From: Thermomicrobiales bacterium
GTDB lineage: Bacteria > Chloroflexota > Chloroflexia > Thermomicrobiales > UBA6265
Assembly (NCBI GenBank): GCA_020847015.1
Contig: JADLCW010000257.1
Span: 1 to 11,053 of the forward strand
Length of the DNA stretch: 11,053 nt
Direction of reading: 5' to 3'
The translations under genes and the position numbers were made by a program. The notes under the pieces were generated by a model. The model worked only from the letters and a program-made list of their open reading frames with translations, ran no database searches and had not been told where the DNA came from. Positions 1-5,751 of the stretch are shown in pieces; position 1 is the stretch's first letter; the number at the start of each line of letters is the position of its first letter.

Positions 1-628
1 CGTCCGATCCGAGTTTGGCGCGCAGCCGACTTATCCACATCCGCAAGTAGCGCACTTCGTCGCGAAATTCCGGTCCCCAGACCCGACTGAGCAATTCTCC
101 ATGCAGCATCACCCGCCCGGCGTTGCCTGCCATCTGCTCCAGCAATGTCCATTCGGTTCGACTGAGTCGTACTTCGCTGCCGCGCAGCATCACGCGCCGC
201 CGGTCGAGATCAATCTCCAGATTAGGGTAGCGCAACAGCGAACCGCCGGTCGTCCGCTCGCCCCCCGAGCGACGCAGCACGGTAGCGACCCGGGCCGACA
301 GCTCCTCGGGGTTGAACGGTTTGGTCACGTAGTCGTCGGCGCCGTTTCGCAGACCGCGCAGCTTGTCGGCATCGCCGGTCCGCGCCGTCAACATGAGCAC
401 TGGGATGCGATCGCCGGCGCGGATTCGCCGCAGCGTCTCGAATCCGTCCATACCGGGAAGCATCAGATCGAGCACGACCAGATCGGGGCGATCTTCCTCG
501 ATCCGAGCGAGCGCTTCCTCGCCGGTGGCCGCAACGACGACGGCGTACCCGGCGGCTTGCAACTCGGCGCGGACGAGTCGGACGATGGCTGGTTCGTCGT
601 CGACGACGAGGATGAGACGTTTGCGCAT
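1..628 (-). CDS. OmpR/KdpE-like response regulator, 3' end cut off by the window
   Basis: DNA-binding response regulator of a two-component system; it would be phosphorylated by a sensor histidine kinase that is not in the window. The 209 visible residues contain a complete receiver domain (about 1-120): acidic pair D10/D11, phospho-acceptor D54 in LVVLDLMLPGMDG, T81 in MLTAR, and K103 in the TKPF motif. A winged-helix OmpR-type effector domain starts near residue 130 and runs to the edge; its late segment LLSRVWGPEFRDEVRYLRMW resembles the recognition-helix region of KdpE. The start is the ATG at 628, preceded by GGAGAGGAG three bases upstream. Only the last part of the wing and the stop are missing. 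The KdpE subfamily rests on resemblance alone, and no kdp genes are visible, so the regulon is unknown. Confidence 0.93.
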   Translation of the reverse strand, partial: MRKRLILVVDDEPAIVRLVRAELQAAGYAVVVAATGEEALARIEEDRPDLVVLDLMLPGMDGFETLRRIRAGDRIPVLMLTARTGDADKLRGLRNGADDYVTKPFNPEELSARVATVLRRSGGERTTGGSLLRYPNLEIDLDRRRVMLRGSEVRLSRTEWTLLEQMAGNAGRVMLHGELLSRVWGPEFRDEVRYLRMWISRLRAKLGSD

Positions 629-717
629 CGGCTCCTCTCCGCCTGCCGCGCACCGGCGACCGCCCGATCGCACTGATCCGCGTGCCAATCCACCGTAGGC
701 CTCCGCCGTATGCGTCC

Positions 718-746
718 ATTATGTTCATGTGGGCGAGCGACGGCAA
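718..746 (-). promoter_or_regulatory. Candidate sigma70 promoter for the response regulator gene
   Basis: On the minus strand, -35 TTGCCG (741-746) and -10 CATAAT (718-723) are separated by exactly 17 bases. The -10 matches consensus at five of six positions and the -35 at four. Transcription would begin near 711, giving a leader of about 80 nt before the ATG at 628. It lies back to back with the stronger rightward promoter at 860-888. Confidence 0.5.
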
Positions 747-859
747 CGGCGGTCGCGGCAGCAGCACTCCAGAACGTGCAGTGATTCCGGCATCGCGGCA
801 ACGCTGCACCCCGGTGCGTTGGCCTCGCACGGTCGCTGGAAACGAGCAAGCACTCGATC

Positions 860-888
860 TTGACAGTTATCGGGGTAAGTGTAATAAT
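860..888 (+). promoter_or_regulatory. Strong extended -10 sigma70 promoter
   Basis: A perfect -35 TTGACA (860-865) is followed by a 17-base spacer and -10 AATAAT (883-888, five of six). A TGT immediately upstream (880-882) supplies an extended -10. This is the best consensus promoter I can find in the window. Transcription should start near 895 and run rightward into a highly structured stretch, then toward the gene at 1090. Confidence 0.75.
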
Positions 889-894
889 GCATGC

Positions 895-978
895 TCTAGT
901 CGCGATGACGGTCGCGCCATCGGCGTGACGGCCACCTCGTCCACGCCCGCTGCCGCCACTACGCGGCGGGTTTGTTTC
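895..978 (+). ncRNA. Candidate small RNA or attenuated leader with three hairpins
   Basis: Between the start point inferred from the promoter at 860-888 and a T-rich tract lie three successive hairpins. The first pairs 901-905 with 912-916 (CGCGA/TCGCG). The second pairs 922-930 with 938-947 (GGCGTG-ACG with CGT-CACGCC, one bulged C at 941, seven-base loop). The third pairs 950-956 with 963-969 (CTGCCGC/GCGGCGG with one G-U pair, six-base loop) and is followed by GTTTGTTTCTC, which looks like an intrinsic terminator. The product would be about 84 nt. It could be an independent small RNA or an attenuator in the leader of the gene at 1090. I recognise no known RNA family. The call rests on promoter plus structure only. 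Confidence 0.42.
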
Positions 979-980
979 TC
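950..980 (+). terminator. Terminator-like hairpin with T tract upstream of the orphan gene
   Basis: The stem CTGCCGC/GCGGCGG (950-956 with 963-969) has a six-base loop and is followed by GTTTGTTTCTC. The stem is short, and the T tract is interrupted by one G, so read-through to the gene at 1090 is likely. It sits about 110 bases before that gene's start, a position suited to attenuation. Confidence 0.4.
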
Positions 981-1043
981 ACGATGCACGCGGGATACGC
1001 AGCGCGACACAGCCCCGGCGATCGAGAATATTCCGCCGTTTCT

Positions 1044-1059
1044 CCGCCAGGCATGGCGG
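1044..1059 (+). other. Hairpin upstream of the Shine-Dalgarno of the orphan gene
   Basis: CCGCCA (1044-1049) pairs perfectly with TGGCGG (1054-1059) around a four-base loop. It is embedded in an imperfect direct repeat (about 1029-1051 and 1061-1081; shared core ATTC-GCCGT-TCTCC). The second copy runs into the AGGAGG ribosome binding site at 1076-1081. The arrangement could influence initiation at 1090; that role is inference. Confidence 0.35.
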
Positions 1060-1089
1060 TATTCGCCGTCTCTCCAGGAGGTTACGCGC

Positions 1090-1497
1090 ATGTCGAGCAG
1101 CGATCCGGTCACCTCCACCGGGGATCGCCGCGGCCAGCCGGCCGCCATGCAGGGGTCAGCCGCGTTGCAGACCGAGACGCGACAGCGCAAGAAGCAGCGC
1201 CGCCGGTCGCGGATCCGTCGTCAGCCGAACGGGCTGACTGCGTTCACGCAGCTTGGCGGGGTCTGGTACCCGCTCGAGCGCTGCCAGCGCATGGCGCACT
1301 ACCTCGATCGGGCGGCGGAGCGCGGCTTCGAGGAAGCATTGCTATTGCCCCGCATGTGGCATGGAGACTGGAGCCCGGACGACGCTGAGGGCGGTGCGTT
1401 CTCAATTGTCCACGATCGCTGGCGAGCCGTTCTCCTCATCGAGGACGAGACGCCCAAGTTGATCACGGTCGTCTACGTGGCCGCCAACGCGGCCTGA
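1090..1497 (+). CDS. Hypothetical protein with basic N-terminal tract, 135 aa
   Basis: Product not recognised. The start is the ATG at 1090 because a perfect AGGAGG (1076-1081) lies eight bases upstream; the frame stays open farther left, but the residues there look non-coding. The first 30 residues are Ser/Thr/Gln/Gly-rich and probably disordered. Residues 31-45 are strongly basic (RQRKKQRRRSRIRRQ), suggesting nucleic-acid contact. Residues 47-131 look folded: a helix around MAHYLDRAAERGFEEALLL, then WHGDWSPDD, then beta-like strands ending in KLITVVYVA. The order H...ER...strand...TVVYV loosely recalls small RelE-fold domains such as DUF4258, but I cannot confirm this. No partner antitoxin gene is visible. 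Expression should come from the promoter at 860-888 through a leader of about 195 nt. Confidence 0.8.
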   Translation: MSSSDPVTSTGDRRGQPAAMQGSAALQTETRQRKKQRRRSRIRRQPNGLTAFTQLGGVWYPLERCQRMAHYLDRAAERGFEEALLLPRMWHGDWSPDDAEGGAFSIVHDRWRAVLLIEDETPKLITVVYVAANAA

Positions 1498-1851
1498 ATG
1501 CAGGGAAGCGGCGGGCGGCGCCCGCGCCGGCCGCCGCTCGCAGGACGACGATCCGATCATCCCCGGCGTCTGCTGGAGCCCGCGGGCGATCCAGCACCCG
1601 TCGGCGCGCTGCCCAGAGCGATCCCGAGCCGTTCCCGGGCGCGACGCCCGACGGCTTCCCGCTCATCCGCGCCGTCGATCCGCGCCGCAATTTTCAGGAT
1701 TCTCTCGGACTCCTCAAAGCAGGTTCAAATCGTGACTCCCTACCGTTGCGCTCAGGCGTCGCGATCGACGCCTGGCAACGAATCGCACGGCGCTGGGTCA
1801 TCGCCCCGCGCCCGCGGCCCTGCCGAATCGCTTGGCAAAGGAGTCGACATC
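1498..1851. other. Intergenic region before the helix-hairpin-helix gene
   Basis: This 354-bp stretch has no convincing gene on either strand. Just after the stop of the orphan gene is a GC palindrome, GCGGGCG-G-CGCCCGC, without a T tract, so it is not a typical intrinsic terminator. The A/T-richer part at about 1690-1745 may carry the promoter of the next operon, but I could not find a well-spaced -35/-10 pair. Confidence 0.5.
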
Positions 1852-2766
1852 ATGACTGGACGTATCGTTTCATCCGCCCGCGGGTTCAGCCGCCGTACGT
1901 TGATCGCTGCCGGTTTGGGAGCCGGCTTGGCCGCCGGGTTCGCCCGCGCCGGCATTTCCGCCCAGAACGCAAGCGATCTCGCCGCGCCAACTGGCGCTGC
2001 CTCGTGGCCGAAGCTGAATCTGAACTCGGCCGCTGCCGAGGCGCTCGCCGCCGTTCCCGCCGCAGGCGAGCGCATGACCCGCGAGTTTCTGGAATACCGT
2101 CCCTACGCAAGCATCGGGCAGTTCCGTGGGGAACTCAGCAAGTACATCTCGCCGGAGGATACAGCGGCCTTTGAGAGCTACCTGTTCGTACCGGTGGATC
2201 CGAACCAGGCCGATACCGACACGCTCCAGCAATTGCCGGGGGTGAATGTCGATGCCGCCCAGCAGTTGATCGCCGGTCGCCCCTTTGCCGACGCGGACAC
2301 GTTCGTCGCCGCGCTGGCAGGTCTCGCGTCGCAAGAGCTGGCCGACGCCGCCCGAACCTTTCTCGCGCCCGACGCCGGGGAAATCGCAACCTGGCTGCGC
2401 TACGATCTGAACACCGCCAGTGAGACGCAATTGATAGCGACTCCCGGGGCTGGCAAGCGCATGACCCGCGAGTTTCTCGAATATCGCCCCTACGCGAGCG
2501 TTGGTCAGTTCCGGGGCGAGATGGGCAAATATATCGACCCGGAGGATGTCGCGGCGCTGGAGCGCTATCTATTCGTGCCGGTGGATCCGAACCAAGCCGA
2601 CGCCGACACGCTGTTGCAACTGCCCGGGCTGACTGCCGACGGCGCGCAAGCATTGATCGCCGCGCGGCCGTTCGCCGATGCGGCGGCGTTTCTGACCGCG
2701 CTTGGGCAGCAGGCCGCGCCGATATGGGTCGAGGCAAGCAAGTCGTATCTGGCGGCGGCGTCATGA
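1852..2766 (+). CDS. Tat-exported protein with tandem helix-hairpin-helix-like modules, 304 aa
   Basis: Exported protein related to the ComEA-type helix-hairpin-helix (HhH) domain family. The N-terminus has a twin-arginine motif (SRRTLIA, R14/R15), a hydrophobic Ala/Gly stretch to about 34, and a possible cleavage site after ISA (37). The mature part is two copies of a 129-residue unit, each with two HhH-like modules: A1 about 55-112, B1 115-172, A2 185-242, B2 245-302. Shared blocks include RMTREFLEYRPYAS (74 and 203) and FVPVDPNQAD (112 and 241). The start ATG has AAGGAG (1838-1843) eight bases upstream. Its stop overlaps the start of the next gene as ATGA, so the two are translationally coupled. 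ComEA-type domains bind DNA at the cell surface, but most hairpins here lack the G-x-G pattern, so protein or other binding is also possible. Confidence 0.88.
   Translation: MTGRIVSSARGFSRRTLIAAGLGAGLAAGFARAGISAQNASDLAAPTGAASWPKLNLNSAAAEALAAVPAAGERMTREFLEYRPYASIGQFRGELSKYISPEDTAAFESYLFVPVDPNQADTDTLQQLPGVNVDAAQQLIAGRPFADADTFVAALAGLASQELADAARTFLAPDAGEIATWLRYDLNTASETQLIATPGAGKRMTREFLEYRPYASVGQFRGEMGKYIDPEDVAALERYLFVPVDPNQADADTLLQLPGLTADGAQALIAARPFADAAAFLTALGQQAAPIWVEASKSYLAAAS
2071..2638 (+). repeat. Internal 387-bp tandem duplication within the HhH gene
   Basis: Coding repeat with a period of 387 bp (129 codons): the block beginning GCATGACCCGCGAGTTTCT near 2070 recurs near 2457, and the GTGGATCCGAACCA block near 2195 recurs near 2582. 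The protein sequence is much better conserved than the DNA, with many third-position differences (for example GAATACCGT versus GAATATCGC). This indicates an old duplication kept under selection and not a recent amplification. Confidence 0.8.
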
Positions 2767-3260
2767 ACGAGCGCGCGCGACTCCAGCGTCTTGCCGGGTT
2801 TCTGTACGGTTTCTCCGCGGTCATGTTCGCCGGCGCCATGCTCGAATTGCTGGCTGCCCGGCATTTTGCGGAACTCATGCAGCTCGTGCCTTTCGCGCTC
2901 TGCGCGGTCGGGTTGGCCGTTACGCTGCTGGCCTGGCGACGGCCCAGCCGGAATGCGATTGGCGCACTGCGCCTGACAATGCCGGTCATCATCATCGCCA
3001 GTCTCATCGGCGTATGGGAGCACATCGAGGGCAATATCGGATTCATCCGGGAGATGCGGCCGAACACTGCTGGCTGGGATCTGGCGGTTGGCGCGTTGAC
3101 CGGGCGCGCTCCACTGCTGGCCTCCGGCGCGCTGGCGGCTACCGCCGTCGTCGCCGTGGCCGCCACCTACGCGGCGGGCTGGGAGTTGCCCTTTCGGTTC
3201 GCCCGGCGCTCGGCTGCTCCTGCCGGATCGCACCCCGCATCCTCACGATCCCCGGTCTGA
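2763..3260 (+). CDS. Small integral membrane protein with four predicted helices, 165 aa
   Basis: Family not recognised. Four hydrophobic segments are visible at about 10-31, 41-58, 71-86 and 117-140. The loop after the third contains WEHIEGN and IREMRP. The C-terminal 25 residues are basic and Ser/Pro-rich and probably cytoplasmic. The ATG at 2763 is chosen because it overlaps the TGA of the exported HhH gene (ATGA, 2763-2766), with no strong Shine-Dalgarno of its own: classic translational coupling. The two proteins are therefore probably made in a fixed ratio and may work together, for example as a membrane anchor or transport partner of the exported HhH protein. That partnership is inference from gene order only. 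Confidence 0.85.
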   Translation: MNERARLQRLAGFLYGFSAVMFAGAMLELLAARHFAELMQLVPFALCAVGLAVTLLAWRRPSRNAIGALRLTMPVIIIASLIGVWEHIEGNIGFIREMRPNTAGWDLAVGALTGRAPLLASGALAATAVVAVAATYAAGWELPFRFARRSAAPAGSHPASSRSPV

Positions 3261-3263
3261 TCG

Positions 3264-3276
3264 AGCGCGGCGCGCT
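3264..3276. repeat. Short GC palindrome after the membrane protein gene
   Basis: AGCGCG-G-CGCGCT is a perfect 13-bp palindrome lying four bases past the stop of the membrane protein gene. No T tract follows. It may contribute to mRNA end structure together with the larger hairpin at 3312-3343. Confidence 0.3.
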
Positions 3277-3311
3277 GGGAGACCGAACGCATCCAACATC
3301 TCGCGTTGATG

Positions 3312-3343
3312 CCGAGGGCGCGCCCACGCCAGCGCGCCCTCGG
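3312..3343 (+). terminator. Perfect 12-bp hairpin between the HhH operon and the DadA-like gene
   Basis: CCGAGGGCGCGC (3312-3323) pairs perfectly with GCGCGCCCTCGG (3332-3343) around an eight-base loop. The bases after it (TCATACTT) are only weakly T-rich, so it may be an imperfect terminator of the upstream pair, an mRNA stabiliser, or a leader element of the downstream gene. It overlaps the region that would be coding if the downstream gene began at the TTG at 3306, which argues for the later ATG. Confidence 0.5.
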
Positions 3344-3383
3344 TCATACTTGGCCAAGACAGAATCGAGTGCGGGGGTGCGGC

Positions 3384-4652
3384 ATGGCGCGGACAATCGC
3401 GGTCATCGGCGGCGGAGTCATTGGTTTGTGCAGCGCGCTGGCGCTGGAGCGGCGCGGGGCGGATGTCACTCTCATTGACGCTGGGCCGCCGGAGAAGGCC
3501 GCCTCCCACGTCAACGCCGGCTGGGTCGTCCCCTCGCTCTCGCAGCCGGTGCCCGCCCCTGGGCTAACCGCACAGTCGCTGCGCTGGATGCTCCGCTCCG
3601 ATAGCCCGCTCTACATCGCTCCCCGTCTCGATCCTGATTTCGCCCGCTGGCTGTTCGCCTTCTGGCGCCGCTGCAACCCGCGCGACCATCGCGCCGCCAC
3701 CGAAGCAACCGTCGCCCTCGGCGCCCGCACCCTCGCGCTCTACGACGATCTACGCGCCGCCGGCGTCGCGTTCGAAGAGCACCACGACGGACTGCTCTAC
3801 GCCTACCGTGATCCCGCCGCTCTCGCGCACGACTACGCCGAGATGGAATCGCTCGGGCTGCTCGATCCAGTCGCCTCGCCGCTGCTCGACGGCGATGCGG
3901 CCCGCGCGCTGGAGCTGTCGCTCTCCGACGCCATCGTCGGCGGCTACTGGATGCATAACGAGCGCTCGGTACGGCCCGATTCGCTGGTCAACGGATTGCG
4001 CGAGCGGCTTGCCCGGGGCACGACGAAGTTGCGTCTCGGCGAGCGGGTGGTCGGCATGGGTGGGCGCAACGGCCGCGTGGACACGGTATTCACCGACACC
4101 GATTCCTACGATGTCGAGGCGGTCGTGGTGGCGGCCGGCGCCTGGACACCCCAGATCGTCGCGCCGCTGGGCGTGCGCGCTCCAATCGAAGCAGGGAAGG
4201 GCTACAGCATCGACTTGACGCCGCCGCCCCCGCTGCCGGAAGCGATCGGCCGCCCGCTCTATCTGCACGAATCGCGGGTCGCCATTACCCCTCTGAACGG
4301 GATGCTGCGGCTGGCCGGCACCATGGAGCTCTCCGGATTGAACGATCGCATTCGGCCAGAGCGGGTGCGGGCGCTGGTGAACAACACCCACGACGCCATC
4401 CGCGGCTGGCCCGCGCGCACGCCGACCGAGGGGGCGGGGGTGCGGGTCTGGCAGGGAGCGCGCCCGCTCACCCCGGACGGGTTGCCGATCATCGGCTGGG
4501 CTCCCGGCTGGCGCAATCTGGCGCTGGCCAGCGGCCACGCGATGATGGGCGTCACGCTGGCCCCCGCCACCGGCGAGGTCGTGGCGGAACTGGTCGTCAC
4601 CGGCACGCCGCCGGAGACGATCCGCCCGTTAGACCCGGCGCGCTTCGCCTGA
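3384..4652 (+). CDS. FAD-dependent D-amino acid dehydrogenase-like oxidoreductase (DadA-like), 422 aa
   Basis: Member of the DAO/DadA flavoprotein family, which oxidises amino acids (often D-amino acids or glycine/proline derivatives) to imino and then 2-oxo acids. The Rossmann motif IAVIGGGVIGLCSALALERR spans about 5-24, with the ribose-binding acid D32 in VTLID. SHVNAGWVVPSLSQP (41-55) corresponds to the DadA SxxNAG substrate-side loop. VVVAAGAWTP is the second FAD-contact strand. The C-terminal signature GARPLTPDGLPIIGW (from 358) and SGHAMMG (383-389) close the FAD site. Length fits the family (about 415-430). The ATG at 3384 places the GxGxxG motif at the usual distance from the N-terminus; the TTG at 3306 in the same frame would add an atypical extension. 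The Shine-Dalgarno is weak. Electrons probably go to the respiratory chain. Substrate cannot be told from sequence. Confidence 0.9.
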   Translation: MARTIAVIGGGVIGLCSALALERRGADVTLIDAGPPEKAASHVNAGWVVPSLSQPVPAPGLTAQSLRWMLRSDSPLYIAPRLDPDFARWLFAFWRRCNPRDHRAATEATVALGARTLALYDDLRAAGVAFEEHHDGLLYAYRDPAALAHDYAEMESLGLLDPVASPLLDGDAARALELSLSDAIVGGYWMHNERSVRPDSLVNGLRERLARGTTKLRLGERVVGMGGRNGRVDTVFTDTDSYDVEAVVVAAGAWTPQIVAPLGVRAPIEAGKGYSIDLTPPPPLPEAIGRPLYLHESRVAITPLNGMLRLAGTMELSGLNDRIRPERVRALVNNTHDAIRGWPARTPTEGAGVRVWQGARPLTPDGLPIIGWAPGWRNLALASGHAMMGVTLAPATGEVVAELVVTGTPPETIRPLDPARFA

Positions 4653-4687
4653 TCCATCGCCGGGAGCGCGCTCTGCGGCTAGCCTGA

Positions 4688-4730
4688 CGTCGCCGCCCCT
4701 GGCTCATCCCGGGGGCGGCGACGGGTCTTT
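4688..4730 (+). terminator. Intrinsic terminator of the DadA-like gene
   Basis: CGTCGCCGCCCC (4688-4699) pairs perfectly with GGGGCGGCGACG (4712-4723), with a 12-base loop, followed by GGTCTTT. It begins 36 bases past the stop at 4652 and lies between two convergent genes, so it may also slow transcription arriving from the opposite strand. Confidence 0.7.
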
Positions 4731-4792
4731 GGCCAGGAAACCAGGCGGCGGCCGGAGGGAAGGGGAGGGCCGCCGCGCGAAGTCGCCAGTCG

Positions 4793-5374
4793 TCAGGTCG
4801 CGAAAATCTCGACGAGGATCGAGCCGGCGACATTGGGGAAGTTGTCGCGGTCGAACCAGATCCGCAGATCGAGCGCGCGGCCATCGCCGACCACGGTCTT
4901 CTGGTAGATGTGCTTCTTCTGAAAGGCGCCCCATTCGGGATCGCCGCCGTCGATCGAGATGCCGTAGTTGAAGCCGGCAGGACCGTCGCTGGGCGGGAAG
5001 GCATTGGTCGGTGAGTAGATGTAGTCGGCGTCCACCTTTCCGTAGAGCACGTTGGGATTGGCCGTCTGGAAGACGCTAATGGAGCCGGAAGCGCGGAACC
5101 GGTAGGTCTTGCCCGTCGCCAATACCGGCGTCTGCACGATATTGTTGGCTGCCGGCACGCGCAACCTCGCGATCGGTTTAGGTGTCTTGTGCTTTTTCCC
5201 GTGTTTTTTCCCGTGCTTTTTTCGCTTGGCGTCGGCGGCGTCCAGCCCGCCGATCGTCGCGGCGGTCGCCACAGCGGCGACGCCGAACAGGCGCACCACG
5301 CCACGCCGAGTTTGGGCTTGCCCCCGCAACCCGAACACGTCCATCTCGATCGCGTTGATTCGCTGCTCGTTCAC
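4793..5374 (-). CDS. Tat-exported protein with Lys/His tract and a lectin-like beta domain, 193 aa
   Basis: Secreted protein of uncertain function. The start is GTG at 5374, with GGAGG six bases upstream; the frame is open farther left but without support. The N-terminus has a twin-arginine pair (TRRGVVRLFG, R23/R24), a hydrophobic Ala-rich core (26-44), and an ADA cleavage-type site before K50. Residues 50-63 form a Lys/His tract built on KKHG repeats. Residues about 75-193 are beta-rich: GKTYRFRASGSIS, then GKVDADYIYSP, FNYGISIDGGD, and the final strand AGSILVEIFAT. The pattern (binding-site-like D/N residues, sheet ending in G-x-(I/F)-x-V-x-I) recalls the PA-IL/LecA galactose-binding lectin fold, but this is only a resemblance. 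It could be a surface sugar-binding or matrix protein, with the basic tract contacting anionic polymers. Confidence 0.82.
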   Translation of the reverse strand: MNEQRINAIEMDVFGLRGQAQTRRGVVRLFGVAAVATAATIGGLDAADAKRKKHGKKHGKKHKTPKPIARLRVPAANNIVQTPVLATGKTYRFRASGSISVFQTANPNVLYGKVDADYIYSPTNAFPPSDGPAGFNYGISIDGGDPEWGAFQKKHIYQKTVVGDGRALDLRIWFDRDNFPNVAGSILVEIFAT

Positions 5375-5751
5375 GTCGGTCCTCCGATCCGTTTGACGCC
5401 CCGCTCGGGGTCGCCGCGGCATTGATCCGATGGTAGGCCGGACTCGTGGGAACAGCAGTCAAGTGGGGAACAGGGTGGAAGTAAAACAGGCGATAGCGTC
5501 AGAAGTCGGACGTGGGCGAATGGAGCATCGCGGAGGTGCGGAGTCTCCTGGAACACATGGCGACGAGGGTGCGCGGTCGCTGCGCTCCCTGCCGCCTCCC
5601 TCACGACTCCGTATGTTTTGACTCCTGACTCGTTTCCCGTTCCGCCGTGCGCTCGATCTCCACGGGGCAGCCCAAGCGGAAGACCGTTTCCACCGCCGCT
5701 CTCACCGTCAGCAAAGCCGATGCCACTGCGTCGACGCCGCGGCCCGGCCGG
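5375..5751. other. Intergenic region between the lectin-like and ZIP genes
   Basis: No credible gene in these 377 bp: the short open frames on both strands lack ribosome binding sites and recognisable composition. On the minus strand a TTGACT hexamer near 5455-5460 resembles a -35 for the lectin-like gene, but no -10 lies at a normal spacing. GACTC occurs three times between 5605 and 5631. No T-rich terminator hairpin is visible after the ZIP gene stop. Confidence 0.5.

Noticed and set aside
101..676. Long rightward open frame opposite the response regulator
   Set aside because: It is antisense to a response regulator with all catalytic residues intact, and its translation has no domain features.
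682..1089. N-terminal extension of the orphan gene back to 682
   Set aside because: The frame is open, but the extension crosses the promoter at 860-888 and the hairpins, has non-coding composition and bypasses the perfect AGGAGG before the ATG at 1090.
1728..1742. tRNA T-arm-like sequence GGTTCAAATC
   Set aside because: The flanking bases (GCAGG before, CGTGA after the seven-base loop) cannot form the T stem, and no acceptor or anticodon arm fits around it. Neither a tRNA nor a tRNA remnant is supported.
1498..1851. N-terminal extension of the HhH gene from 1498
   Set aside because: The extra 118 codons are Arg/Pro-rich with no domain. The ATG at 1852 has AAGGAG at ideal spacing and gives a proper Tat leader.
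3306..3383. TTG start at 3306 for the DadA-like protein
   Set aside because: It would put 26 atypical residues and a 12-bp hairpin inside the coding sequence. The ATG at 3384 puts the FAD motif at the normal N-terminal position.
5455..5460. Minus-strand TTGACT as a -35 for the lectin-like gene
   Set aside because: The nearest -10-like hexamer (TACCAT) is 21 bases away and matches poorly, so a promoter cannot be called.
5371..5621. Short open frames on both strands between the lectin-like and ZIP genes
   Set aside because: No ribosome binding sites, no recognisable protein features and mutual overlap; best explained as chance open frames in GC-rich DNA.
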